Positions 28,801 to 37,230 of a DNA stretch of 64,000 nucleotides are shown here, piece after piece; position 1 is the stretch's first letter; the number at the start of each line of letters is the position of its first letter. The stretch spans positions 1-64,000 of the IMG/VR virus record IMGVR_UViG_3300009788_000009, one strand, 5' to 3'. The notes under the pieces were generated by a model that worked only from the letters and a program-made list of their open reading frames with translations, was not told the origin of the DNA and did not search any database. Origin of the DNA: a virus. The translations under genes were made by a program, and so were the position numbers.

Positions 28801-29068
28801 TAGCTTCTTCTTTAATTACTTCCTTACGTGTAACTTTAGTAGGGACATGAGGGGAAGCAAAGATATTAACTATCTCTATACCTCCCCTCACAAGCTTAAT
28901 AATTATATAACTATCTTCGTCCATTTTAATGATACGTTGATAATCATCAACGCCCATACGTTTAGCAAGAACTTTAGTTCTGTCTAATTCCGCATGGGCG
29001 CGTCTAAGCATACCCTCGGCACGTTCCTTATCACCTTCCAAGCGTATATAAGGACGACCCTTTCTCAT
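25814..29068 (-). CDS. 1084-aa putative tail/receptor-binding structural protein
   Basis: N-terminal 90 residues are helical and basic (ERAEGMLRRAHAELDRTKV); the rest is Asn/Trp/Tyr/Pro-rich and beta-strand-like throughout, with stretches such as GNHVFSLYQLFYIEFQVSSFW and a C-terminal beta region. There are no internal repeats and no hydrolase motif that I can identify. Size and composition suggest a large receptor-binding or tail-hub protein. It shares one base with the upstream gene. Confidence 0.8.
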   Translation of the reverse strand: MRKGRPYIRLEGDKERAEGMLRRAHAELDRTKVLAKRMGVDDYQRIIKMDEDSYIIIKLVRGGIEIVNIFASPHVPTKVTRKEVIKEEAKVSISRSIYSGFVYEGWIPEILDGEGNPTFPHLFEFNPTVWCRKTNPNDFDPDLDYQNVSRLVIEKSVETPPQRLDWYANHLGFPPVNAKVSQYNSVRPCAYTGLMAKAVSTILGYGNFNLTSNIQYGSFVKDLRDGAYLTSVEVNGFQVLYDNRFTRSHHITKASNDKLWLVETSLINGVVAMPLRYLNEAQFESSPEKDWPVSEVIRELGGLPSGESFPSSRQGILDGIIDGTIIELMTPQAYGIALTDDWLELGETYCWAMNEDGTEGRLTAFKFHNDDVNFKDIGYFQLTINIVNTVGSASINLLQGPTLVVSGFKQEIDQPQLNLAPPVLSYISPGSGFFGRGVALDLLLNIYQQETDSFTSLGISTTIAKWLEIVDDVPDETECVVWVGYINGAWEEIKFYTKKFNDLEDTYYTNSQPRADFDPQYASFNIGIQIPKTGSTSIGKRHWNPNELPIIHYAHVRATSQTDYDRNRFTRTFKELRWNSINSLEISAPNTTFSNGSGIAGFGASQLLIDVPYTHAPNPVAGNHVFSLYQLFYIEFQVSSFWCVDFPELNTRFTIPPHNRSAYMYFEEEYMPRRFGPIASASGNGGIRSPTKDGLVSYYSNNKIDTGWGTWKTSFWISGDKANAVREEIALNESAHLIFPGFVYDPSPMPYRALKHSNPSNFFMFPPDDIDGVIDPQNSYWGHLPMEWPQLFIRTQEQSPGGRPTSILTWSNNIDPQYNHPHDVFTGDIGQCENWHDRVNHFTHVNGTKLFSSWNESNIWTDGFSQVSKSSPHPGIGVGFGGPGLLWHDIGASVSSIEFINCQKVNFLSDTPLPITLPTPSRSIFGQPSVTVSEDVEIDAAHWNVLETNHYNDWNPFIKIRSFFLCDTFPKINFEERDIEGTDDASFIVPPNLVNYNWSTNDTLDLLDDSDIELWRNHMTVHGIFIQHAVIGKPAILYSNLDAFNIKGVGFFDIISQGVHPIVADTGGDDERLKLTTFVGVNSE

Positions 29069-29670
29069 TACACTGCATCAACATCAATCTTATACTTAAC
29101 ATTAAATGTGTCCGTATCAGAGAGATTTCTTTGAGCAGGGAACCGACCCGCCGATAAAAGAGAGCCTGTAACAGCACCCTTAGTATTAACAGAGAGTAAA
29201 GCAGCTCCATTAACAGCAAGAGAAGAAGCTGTTACAATTGTAAACGCAGCAGGAACCGCGCCATTGATAATCTCGGTGTTAACCGTATCAATAGCATCAG
29301 GAGTCCATGTAACGCGAGTAGCTTCTGAATACCCTTCCGAACCACTAGTAATTTCACCAGCAGTAGCAGTAAAAAGAGCAGCAGTAACAGAAGCAGTTGG
29401 AGTATAAGCATTAGCATACAAAGCCATAAACCAAGCTGCAATTTGCGTTCCATTAGCAGCTACAACATCGAGAACATGATTCAACCCTTCATCAGGGATG
29501 ATATTATGACTCTCTACCCACTCATCATCATTGAGTGAGGTAGCGTATATACCTTGCATATGGGCGTTCATTGAAGGGAAGAGAATACCAGACTCGGTAC
29601 GCTCATATTTATGATTAGCAACATTCCGGCGAAATTCGCGGGAGTGCTTAATCAGATCTTTATTAAACAT
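29068..29670 (-). CDS. 200-aa putative minor virion protein
   Basis: N-terminus is basic and helical (MFNKDLIKHSREFRRNVANHKYERTESGILFP), followed by IIPDEGLNHVLDVV and a Thr/Ala-rich beta region (AYTPTASVTAALFTATAGEITSG). This order occurs in short phage virion proteins that contain an N-terminal clamp and a beta-sandwich. Function not known. Codon use is less AT-rich than average, as in other abundant virion genes here. Confidence 0.8.
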   Translation of the reverse strand: MFNKDLIKHSREFRRNVANHKYERTESGILFPSMNAHMQGIYATSLNDDEWVESHNIIPDEGLNHVLDVVAANGTQIAAWFMALYANAYTPTASVTAALFTATAGEITSGSEGYSEATRVTWTPDAIDTVNTEIINGAVPAAFTIVTASSLAVNGAALLSVNTKGAVTGSLLSAGRFPAQRNLSDTDTFNVKYKIDVDAV

Positions 29671-29681
29671 AACTAAGTCTC

Positions 29682-30923
29682 CTACATAATAGACGAATCA
29701 ATGGCAATGTTTGTACCACTAGATTCGTTGGATTGTACCGGAGTTACTAACTGTCTTTTACCTTCGTAAGTAAAAGCAGTTGAACACCCCTGCACGTAAT
29801 TAGGTAATTTCACTTGATCTTTGTGCAGTGAAACTACCTCACCTGTTGGTAAGCCAACTTGATAACCTAAACGACTTAACCAAACGACTACACGATCATA
29901 TATATTAAAATCCTCACTCATAAAGTGCCCTGGTATGACCGCGCTTGTTCCAAAGATAGCACGTTCTGGCGAAGAGTCTACTATAACAAATTCAGCAGGT
30001 TCTTTGCCTTGATAAAAACGTACTCCTGTATTATCTGATACATATATACCTGCTTCAATAGATTCCATCATATATGGATAACCAATAATAGGTATAAAGT
30101 GAGTTGCGGGATTATAAAGATGTGGTCTAAACGCACTTGAGTAACTAATATGATTTTTATCGGCTACATATAGTCTTGCGCCATGACTACGAATAGTTAA
30201 TCCATAAGGCAGAGGTTTAAGATGTAGGGTTTCTGCCTGTCTTTCTTGTCGATGATCATCTATAATATAAGTAGCTACATTAGCAGTAAATTCATCAGCC
30301 TGATATAACTCTTCTCCATCAGCAGTAGTCATATAAATGCGCCATTTGTGATCAGATACTATAGCAAACATACTACCAATTATACCACCACCATTAGGAA
30401 GCTCTACTGTCTGTATAGGTCCAGTACCAGACTCTTCCCCAAATTCATCAACAATAGTATAAGTTATACCATAAGTACCTGGGTGTAGAGTACCATTACT
30501 TGAAGCCGCAAAGGACGGACTTATAGAAGGTAAAGAAAGGCCAATATCTCTTACAACGGCTTCATTAGTTCTAAACATACCAGATGATCCACGGTTAACA
30601 AAGTATAAATTATCATTATACTCTGTAAAAGATGTTAAAGAACTATCATTCATAGATACTATTGGTGTTAGAGAAAAAGTTTCAGGGTCCAGTATATTTA
30701 TAACATTTTTCTGGCAAATAAGCAACCATCCACGCTTTGAACTATAGGAACTATGGTATCCTGAACCTGGTACACGTAGAGTATAACCTGGCCTCCTCTC
30801 AAAGTTACCATCTCTATCAATAAGGATATTCTGTGCATCTCTAACAGTACCTTCTATTAAAGAGGTTTCATCAGATAACTGATCTATACCTTTAATAGGC
30901 TTTTGAAATTGTATAACTGTCAT
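29682..30923 (-). CDS. tail stabilisation / hub-type beta-propeller protein (P22 gp10-like)
   Basis: 413 aa. The start IQFQKPIKGIDQLSDETSL followed by GTVRDAQNILIDRDGNFERRPGY is the characteristic opening of podovirus head-tail stabilisation proteins. The rest consists of repeated beta-blade-like units (WLLICQKNVINIL..., LYFVNRG..., WRIYMTTADGEEL, RLYVADKNHISYS). In P22-type phages this protein closes the portal and holds the tail machine. AGGAG lies upstream on the minus strand. Named from pattern, not from a search. Confidence 0.78.
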   Translation of the reverse strand: MTVIQFQKPIKGIDQLSDETSLIEGTVRDAQNILIDRDGNFERRPGYTLRVPGSGYHSSYSSKRGWLLICQKNVINILDPETFSLTPIVSMNDSSLTSFTEYNDNLYFVNRGSSGMFRTNEAVVRDIGLSLPSISPSFAASSNGTLHPGTYGITYTIVDEFGEESGTGPIQTVELPNGGGIIGSMFAIVSDHKWRIYMTTADGEELYQADEFTANVATYIIDDHRQERQAETLHLKPLPYGLTIRSHGARLYVADKNHISYSSAFRPHLYNPATHFIPIIGYPYMMESIEAGIYVSDNTGVRFYQGKEPAEFVIVDSSPERAIFGTSAVIPGHFMSEDFNIYDRVVVWLSRLGYQVGLPTGEVVSLHKDQVKLPNYVQGCSTAFTYEGKRQLVTPVQSNESSGTNIAIDSSIM

Positions 30924-30944
30924 ATCATTCTCCTAAATAAGTGC

Positions 30945-31005
30945 CGAGACTGCCTGGAAGGAGCCACCAACAGGCAGCCTCGACGTGCCGGGAATTAGCC
31001 CCTTC
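30945..31005 (-). promoter_or_regulatory. two intercistronic GC-rich hairpins
   Basis: Between the collagen-fibre gene and the stabilisation gene. Read on the plus strand, CGGGAA/TTCCCG (about 30980-30998) and the longer stem CTGCCTG/CAGGCAG (30950-30956 with 30971-30977), extended by GCCGAG and CTCGAC outside. No U-run follows on the minus strand, so RNA processing, 3'-end protection or partial attenuation is more likely than full termination. Confidence 0.6.
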
Positions 31006-31020
31006 CCGACCTGGGGTATC

Positions 31021-33267
31021 TTAACTATGTTGATCGCCAGATATAAACCTTCTCCAATAAGTAATTTTAACACCTACTAGACCTGCATCTGCGGGATACG
31101 TATCAGCACCATCTGTTGCTTGTCTATTAAATTGCATTATTCCTAAACCATCAATTGTATCATATCCTGAGAATCCACTACCTGAAGTTTTAGCTGTTAA
31201 GTGTAGTTTATCAGTAGCCGCTAGTGCTGCATCGGTAATATCAAAATTAGCAGATACAGAAGACATAATATCACCATCTTCTACTCCCCTATCTCTAGAA
31301 GACCAGACTACATTCCCCGAACTTGCATCAGCAGCTATCCAATAGAACTGTAGTTCTAAGAAATCATAGAACCAAAAATCATAATTTAGGGGCATATTAG
31401 TTACCCAATATATTTTTTCTTCTGTATCTTTATCAAACCATGATACGGGTAAAACTACTTTTTCACTACCCCCACCAAATTCTACAATAGATATTGCAGA
31501 TGAAGGACTTGTAACAGGGAGATACATATCTGTTACAGGTACAAAAAGAGAGTGTTCTCCAGACCCGTTATATGGATCACCATCCATAGGGAACCAGTTA
31601 GTCCATACATCATAATCATCAAGAGGATCATTACCAGTAGTAGCAAAGTGATCTTGTACACAAACAAATAAACCACTATACTTTCGTCCTAGCCTTCCAG
31701 AAGATTCTTGTTCGAAGGTAAATGAAACAACATCACCTACTACGTATTTGTCTTGATCACCTGTACCAGCAGAAGTCCATGCCCCACGCCATTGTAAATT
31801 ACCAGAAAAAGGTACAAAGTCTGAATCCCAATTAGTACCTGTACGTGGATAGTTAGTACCAGTATTGTGTAGGTTATTAGATGGAGCAAATGCTCTATAT
31901 AAACCTCCATCACTACCTGTTATAAACTGATCTACTTCAATATCTACTGTAGTAGGTGAAGTAGGTACTGCTACCCATCCCCCACCACCACCAGCTTCAT
32001 CTTGCCAACTAACATCAAAGTCAGTTGCACTAAGTTTCTTTAAAACTTGATCTAAAGTACCACCAGCGGGGACACCAGCAGCACCTTGTATACCCTGTAT
32101 ACCCTGTATACCTTGAATACCCTGTATACCTTGTTCAGCTAATACATCCCAAAAACTAGTCCATGCAACACCTATTTTAGGTTCGTCATTTACAGTAGAG
32201 GTATGTGCTAATCTTACTATAAAAGAATCACCATTATGTTCTAAGGCATCATTAAGTGCATATACCGTAGCTACTTGCCAAGGTGCTGATATCCAATTTA
32301 TATCTAATCCATCTGCACCAGTGTTACCAATAGGCCCTTGTATACCTTGAATACCCTGATCACCCTGTATACCTTGAATACCCTGATCACCATCTAAACC
32401 TGTAGCACCTGGGACACCTTGAATACCTTGTATTCCCTGATCTCCTGTTAACCCTATTACTCCTTGTATACCTTGTATACCTTGAAGACCAATATCCCCT
32501 TGTATACCTTGAGCACCATCAAGACCATCAGTACCAGTGAGACCAGTTAAACCTATCGGACCTTGTATACCTTGTGCGCCAGTGTCACCAGTTAGACCAG
32601 TATCACCTTGAATACCCTGGATACCCTGAATACCTTGATCACCAGTTAGACCAGTATCGCCAGTTAGACCTATGTTACCTTGTATACCTTGAAGACCTGT
32701 ATCTCCTTGCAATCCCTGTGGACCTGGTATTCCCTGAATACCTTGATCACCTTGGATACCTGTTGCTCCATCAGCACCAGCAGGGCCAGTTAATCCTGTA
32801 TTCCCGGTATCACCTTTAAGACCTTGTATACCATCAGCCCCCGCTACACCTTGAACACCTTGAATACCTTGGATACCTTGATCACCTGTAAGTCCAATAG
32901 GTCCAATAGTTCCTTGTATACCTTGTATACCTTGATCACCTTGTATACCAGTTAATCCAATACTACCTTGTATACCTTGTATACCTTGATCACCTTTGGG
33001 ACCAACGGCAGTAGGAGCAACAGCATCAGTAAGCACAACAATACGATCTTCAACAGAACGTACTAGCCCCCATCCCCTAAGACCCATAGTTCCAACTACT
33101 GAAACATCGAGAGCTACAAGCCCCTGTGTCTCTGAAATATAGATACCTTGTATTTCATCATTCTTAATAACTATAAATTCATTGCCTTTTACAGACAATA
33201 CCTGTTCCTCCCTTTGTTTAACAAGGGTGCTGAACTCAGCTTTATCTTTTACTATTCGTCCCGCCAT
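31021..33267 (-). CDS. collagen-like tail fibre protein with carbohydrate-binding-type module
   Basis: 748 aa. Residues about 89-323 are Gly-x-y triplets dominated by GIQGIQG, GDQ and GLTG; a second short block (GIQGIQGIQG) occurs near residue 390. Between them lies WQVATVYALNDALEHNGDSF ... TSFWDV, a compact Trp-rich module like the CBM5/12 chitin-binding-type folds found in phage fibres. The C-terminal 330 residues are globular and beta-rich, a likely receptor-binding tip. The collagen block would form a trimeric triple helix. Its start overlaps the end of the repeat-fibre gene by 16 nt. Confidence 0.88.
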   Translation of the reverse strand: MAGRIVKDKAEFSTLVKQREEQVLSVKGNEFIVIKNDEIQGIYISETQGLVALDVSVVGTMGLRGWGLVRSVEDRIVVLTDAVAPTAVGPKGDQGIQGIQGSIGLTGIQGDQGIQGIQGTIGPIGLTGDQGIQGIQGVQGVAGADGIQGLKGDTGNTGLTGPAGADGATGIQGDQGIQGIPGPQGLQGDTGLQGIQGNIGLTGDTGLTGDQGIQGIQGIQGDTGLTGDTGAQGIQGPIGLTGLTGTDGLDGAQGIQGDIGLQGIQGIQGVIGLTGDQGIQGIQGVPGATGLDGDQGIQGIQGDQGIQGIQGPIGNTGADGLDINWISAPWQVATVYALNDALEHNGDSFIVRLAHTSTVNDEPKIGVAWTSFWDVLAEQGIQGIQGIQGIQGIQGAAGVPAGGTLDQVLKKLSATDFDVSWQDEAGGGGGWVAVPTSPTTVDIEVDQFITGSDGGLYRAFAPSNNLHNTGTNYPRTGTNWDSDFVPFSGNLQWRGAWTSAGTGDQDKYVVGDVVSFTFEQESSGRLGRKYSGLFVCVQDHFATTGNDPLDDYDVWTNWFPMDGDPYNGSGEHSLFVPVTDMYLPVTSPSSAISIVEFGGGSEKVVLPVSWFDKDTEEKIYWVTNMPLNYDFWFYDFLELQFYWIAADASSGNVVWSSRDRGVEDGDIMSSVSANFDITDAALAATDKLHLTAKTSGSGFSGYDTIDGLGIMQFNRQATDGADTYPADAGLVGVKITYWRRFISGDQHS

Positions 33268-36200
33268 AATATTATATATTCATCGTTAGGTCTTAAATAA
33301 GTTAAAGAGAAACCTAGTACTGGTTTACCAACAATACCAAACTTTACAGAAGCATTTTGCGTAGTTAAAACTATCTCTTTAAATGGAGCTATCATTGTTC
33401 TATTTGCCTTAATAGAAGCAGTAACTTCTATTAAAGAGATAACTTCTGTTATACTCGCAACTACTCTATCTATCTTAATAGTAGCAGCATTTTCAGTAAT
33501 AGTTATTACTTCTGTTATACCTGTTACATTTAGTCCTTGGTTAAGAGTAACATTTGCTACATTTTCAGTTAGTACTATTACTTCAGTTGTACATTGGATA
33601 CTTCTGGTTCTATTAATGTTTGCGACTGTTTCGACGACTGTGACAACTTCGGTTGTACCTGACACCCCACGGCTAGTAAGAACTGATCCATTTGTTTCTG
33701 CGAGATTGATAATCTCTGTACTGGTAAGTATATTTCTCGATCTGTTGATTGAGGCATTGTTTTCTCCAATAGTTATAACTTCTGTAGTACTAACTACATT
33801 TCTCGGTATACCAACTGAAGCTACATTCTCAGTAAGAGTTATTATTTCAGTAGTACCTGTTACTACTCTATTAAAATTAACGTCTGCTATATTTTCTGTA
33901 AGAGTAATTACTTCGGTAGAAGCTTGGACATTCCTAGTCCTATTAATAGCAGATGCATTTTCAATTATGGCAGTAATTTCTACTGTAGAAGTTACGATAC
34001 GAGTTTCATTTACACCCGCTGGTATCTCAGTTAAAACAATAGATTCTGTTAAAGCTTGTACACTTAGAGTACGGTTTAAAGAAGCATTATTTTCAACAAG
34101 TATTATTACTTCAGTTAAACAGTTAACTCCACGTTGGCGATTAACAGTAGAATTAGTTTCAGTTAAAGTAATAACTTCCGTAGTACAAATAACTTCTCTA
34201 GTTCTATTAACTATAGAAGCATTTTCTATAAGAGTTACTACTTCTGTAGTTCCTGTTACTATTAAATTAGTACCTAATTCAACAACTGCTACATTCTCAG
34301 TTAAAGTAATTACCTCAGTAGCACAGTTAACTCCACGTTGTTTATTAATAACGGATGCAGTTTCAGTAACCGCAATTATCTCGGTATCTGTTGAAACACT
34401 TAGTGCTGCATTAACTGTCGCTGCATTTTCAGCTAAAGTTATTACTTCAGTAGTACATATAACTCCACGAGTACGATTTAAAGCAGCATTATTTTCAGTT
34501 AATACTACTACTTCTGTAGAACCTATTACTACTTTGCCAAATTGAACTATGGAAGTATTTTCAGTAAGAGTAATTACTTCAGTAGTGCAATTAACATTCC
34601 TAGTACGATTTAAAGAGGCTACATTTTCTACAATGGCTGTAATTTCTACAGTAGAAGTAACAATACGTGTTTCATTAATACCAGCAGGAATAGTGCTAAT
34701 AGTAATTACTTCTGTAATACCTGTTACAAGGCGATCTCTTATAACAGTAGAAAGATTTTCAGTAATAGTTACTACTTCGGTAGATCCAGTTACTATCCTG
34801 GGGAATACTATAGTAGCAAGAGTTTCAGTAAGAGTTACTACTTCCGTAGTACAGGATACTTTCCTGGTACTATTAACCGTGGCAGTAGATTCAATGAGAG
34901 TTATTATTTCTGTAACGGCGATTACTGAGCGCGTTCTATTGATAGAAGCATTGGATTCAGTAACCGTAAGAGCTTCTGTAGCACTTAAAGCAATACGTTC
35001 AGTATTAGTTATAGCAGGTGTTTCAGCTAAAGTAATTACTTCAGTATTACCAAGTACATTACGAGTACGATTAACAACACTAGGTACTTCGGCAACCGTA
35101 ACTACCTCAGTTGTACAAGTAACTCCACGAGTGCGCTTAACCGTAGCTGAATTTGTCGTAATTGTTATTGCTTCTATAGTACCTGTAACATTACGATTAA
35201 TTTCAGCATGAGTATGCCAACCATCCCAACTATGATTTGTATCATCATCCCAAGTAAAGTTTTCACTATCCCATGACCACATAGTTCCAGTCATAGGAGC
35301 CTGGTTTTCTGTAATCTCTATTACTTCAATAGAACAAGTAAAGCTACGATTACGAGTTATAGTAGCCTGATTTTCTGTAAGGGTTACAACCTCTGTTGAA
35401 CCATCAACATGTCTGGCAGGTTGTTTATCAACCGTAGAAGTTGTTTCAGTAAGTGTTATTACTTCTGTAGTACAATTAACACCACGTTGGCGGTTAATTA
35501 CTGAATCAGTAGTTTCAGTAATTAATATAGATTCAGGAGAACCAGTAGAAACTCTATCCCTAGTAACTGTACCTATAGGTTCATTAATAGTAACTGCTTC
35601 GGTAGTACCTGTTACATCTCTTGGAATTGGGACTTCTTTAATCTCTAAAATGAAGCCCGAAGCACCATCATTAGCACTAACCGATATAACAGGTGCACCT
35701 AATGAACCTACTGTAGCTTTACCTTGTGTACCAAAAACACCAGATACATCATTAATACCAGTACCACTTGTATCTTCGCCTGCTTCTGACCAAGATCCAC
35801 CAGGAGCACCAAATGGAGCACCGTCACCACCATCAAAGGCTAATCCATAAAGGGCTAAAGAGTTAGATAATGTAGTAGCTACATTAGGTAATGTATGTGA
35901 ATTACCATTACCGCTATCATAAGTAAAATCAGAAGCACCGAAAGGATTATCTGTATTAGCTCCACTGATACGTACATACCAACCGAGCATTTCATCTAAA
36001 CTGGCAGCATCAATCTGTATATTACCTTCACCGCCAACTGCCTTCTTCCAAAATACACCTATATGGGCATCTGAATTACCACCACCAACTTCGTCGTGTT
36101 TTGCCCATCCAGAAGCAGCAGTAGAGAACTCAGCACCAGTAGCGTTATCATCACTACATACAATAATTAAAAGGAGATCATCGGCTACTATACCAGTAGG

Positions 36201-36281
36201 AGCCGTAAGTGTAAGATTACTTACAGCATTACCACTACTATTAGTGGGAACCCATCCAGTTTCTAGTACAGGAATAGCCAT
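33252..36281 (-). CDS. 1009-aa repeat fibre/adhesin with N-terminal beta-sandwich domain
   Basis: Residues 1-220 are a Gly/Asn-rich beta-sandwich-like domain (VFWKKAVGGEGNIQIDA; GFILEIKEV). Residues 221-982 are 33 copies of a 22-residue repeat, interrupted once after copy 5 by a Trp-rich insert (WSWDSENFTWDDD). The last 27 residues are unrelated. Repeat cores read R-x-V-x-x-T-T-E-V-I-T-L-T-E-N-x-A-x-I-N-R-T, alternating hydrophobic and polar positions as in stacked beta strands, so a beta-solenoid or chain of small beta modules is likely. Family not recognised; probably a fibre or surface-decorating protein. Confidence 0.85.
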   Translation of the reverse strand: MAIPVLETGWVPTNSSGNAVSNLTLTAPTGIVADDLLLIIVCSDDNATGAEFSTAASGWAKHDEVGGGNSDAHIGVFWKKAVGGEGNIQIDAASLDEMLGWYVRISGANTDNPFGASDFTYDSGNGNSHTLPNVATTLSNSLALYGLAFDGGDGAPFGAPGGSWSEAGEDTSGTGINDVSGVFGTQGKATVGSLGAPVISVSANDGASGFILEIKEVPIPRDVTGTTEAVTINEPIGTVTRDRVSTGSPESILITETTDSVINRQRGVNCTTEVITLTETTSTVDKQPARHVDGSTEVVTLTENQATITRNRSFTCSIEVIEITENQAPMTGTMWSWDSENFTWDDDTNHSWDGWHTHAEINRNVTGTIEAITITTNSATVKRTRGVTCTTEVVTVAEVPSVVNRTRNVLGNTEVITLAETPAITNTERIALSATEALTVTESNASINRTRSVIAVTEIITLIESTATVNSTRKVSCTTEVVTLTETLATIVFPRIVTGSTEVVTITENLSTVIRDRLVTGITEVITISTIPAGINETRIVTSTVEITAIVENVASLNRTRNVNCTTEVITLTENTSIVQFGKVVIGSTEVVVLTENNAALNRTRGVICTTEVITLAENAATVNAALSVSTDTEIIAVTETASVINKQRGVNCATEVITLTENVAVVELGTNLIVTGTTEVVTLIENASIVNRTREVICTTEVITLTETNSTVNRQRGVNCLTEVIILVENNASLNRTLSVQALTESIVLTEIPAGVNETRIVTSTVEITAIIENASAINRTRNVQASTEVITLTENIADVNFNRVVTGTTEIITLTENVASVGIPRNVVSTTEVITIGENNASINRSRNILTSTEIINLAETNGSVLTSRGVSGTTEVVTVVETVANINRTRSIQCTTEVIVLTENVANVTLNQGLNVTGITEVITITENAATIKIDRVVASITEVISLIEVTASIKANRTMIAPFKEIVLTTQNASVKFGIVGKPVLGFSLTYLRPNDEYIILWRDE
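33336..35621 (-). repeat. 33-copy 22-aa (66-bp) tandem coding repeat
   Basis: Counted directly in the translation: 33 units of mostly exactly 22 residues with conserved TEV/TEI, TLTEN and INRT positions. Some unit pairs are nearly identical (for example the two RIVTSTVEITAI units and several RGVNCTTEVITL units), which shows duplication of units after the array formed. The reverse strand has no stop over long distances because of the periodicity. Confidence 0.93.
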
Positions 36282-36290
36282 AAATTACGG

Positions 36291-36656
36291 CTAGTTCATA
36301 TCAGTTTCAGCAAGATCTTGTGCTGCTATAACTGATATATTTAGAGCTGGTATTAATGACTCTCTTTCATTACGTCCTGCAACCTCACGTATCATAGTAC
36401 GTAAGAACTTATCAATAGTTCCAACGATCAATGCAGCTTTTTCTTCATTAGTTGGATCACGCGCAAGATTATAAGGAAATGGCCCTGGATCAGTAGGGTT
36501 TTCAGGGGGTGGTTCAGTTATTACATCAAACCATCCACTTAAATCATAAGGGTCTTGTTCGACGATAGCATCAGCAATAGAGATTAATTGCGGATTGGTT
36601 AACGTGCGCCCTATGATTGTTTCGATGATAAGTGTTGCGTCTGTAATTGCTGTCAT
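36291..36656 (-). CDS. 121-aa hypothetical virion-operon protein
   Basis: Helical N- and C-termini (TDATLIIETIIGRTLTNPQLISIADAIVE; KFLRTMIREVAGRNERESL) around a Pro-rich centre (TEPPPENPTDPGPFPYN). No recognised domain. Compactly placed between the repeat fibre and a beta-rich protein. Confidence 0.75.
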   Translation of the reverse strand: MTAITDATLIIETIIGRTLTNPQLISIADAIVEQDPYDLSGWFDVITEPPPENPTDPGPFPYNLARDPTNEEKAALIVGTIDKFLRTMIREVAGRNERESLIPALNISVIAAQDLAETDMN

Positions 36657-36660
36657 GTTT

Positions 36661-37230
36661 TTAACCTCTGTTTGTTACTAATCCTCTACGCTTTCTGTAT
36701 ATAAGTCTGAATGAAAACCAACTACCAAAGTCTGAATCTGTATCTGGATAATTGCTTGGCCAGGACACATCTGGTGATTCATTTAATCCAGTTGTTTCAA
36801 ATCTACCTCTCGCCGTTTGGAAATCACCAGCATTTCCACTATCAGTTTCAGTCCGATAATCTGCACCTCCTGCGTCGTCTGCTTTGGTACACACCCAAAT
36901 TGGCGTGTTATCAGCTATCAAAACGGGTGGTCCTGAAACAAATACATCAACCCACGCAAAAGCTCCTGTTGGATGTATTATTTTCCCAAAATCATAAAGT
37001 AATGTGGCACCCGCACCATCAGCAGGACCAAGACTCAACGATCCTCCCTGATACACCGCTACCCTACTTTCTACTGGCGGTGAACCCCCATCATCGAAGC
37101 AATAAATTGAAGCACCATGTAAATAATGGCCCCCACCCTCAGCAAATAGACCACCCATCGCAACATTACCCAGATGAAGGGGAGTATCAGCAATTGCCGA
37201 TGAACCCCATTCTTGAGTCGCAGCAACCAT
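36661..37230 (-). CDS. 189-aa beta-sandwich-like virion protein
   Basis: Gly-rich beta protein (MVAATQEWGSSAIADTP ... FAWVDVFVSGPPVLIADNTPIWVCTKADD ... WFSFRLIYRKRRG). The pattern resembles jelly-roll domains found at fibre tips. It shares one base with the upstream fibre gene. Function unknown beyond a likely structural role. Confidence 0.75.
   Translation of the reverse strand: MVAATQEWGSSAIADTPLHLGNVAMGGLFAEGGGHYLHGASIYCFDDGGSPPVESRVAVYQGGSLSLGPADGAGATLLYDFGKIIHPTGAFAWVDVFVSGPPVLIADNTPIWVCTKADDAGGADYRTETDSGNAGDFQTARGRFETTGLNESPDVSWPSNYPDTDSDFGSWFSFRLIYRKRRGLVTNRG

Noticed and set aside
32574-32819. Plus-strand frame opposite the collagen-like block
   Set aside because: Shadow of the Gly-x-y repeat; low-complexity Leu/Tyr/Pro product and no ribosome site.
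33616-35211. Two long plus-strand reading frames (309 and 220 codons) opposite the repeat fibre
   Set aside because: They exist only because the 66-bp coding repeat has no stop in that frame; the translation is itself a Val/Ile/Thr repeat with no ribosome site, and the minus-strand gene is clearly real.
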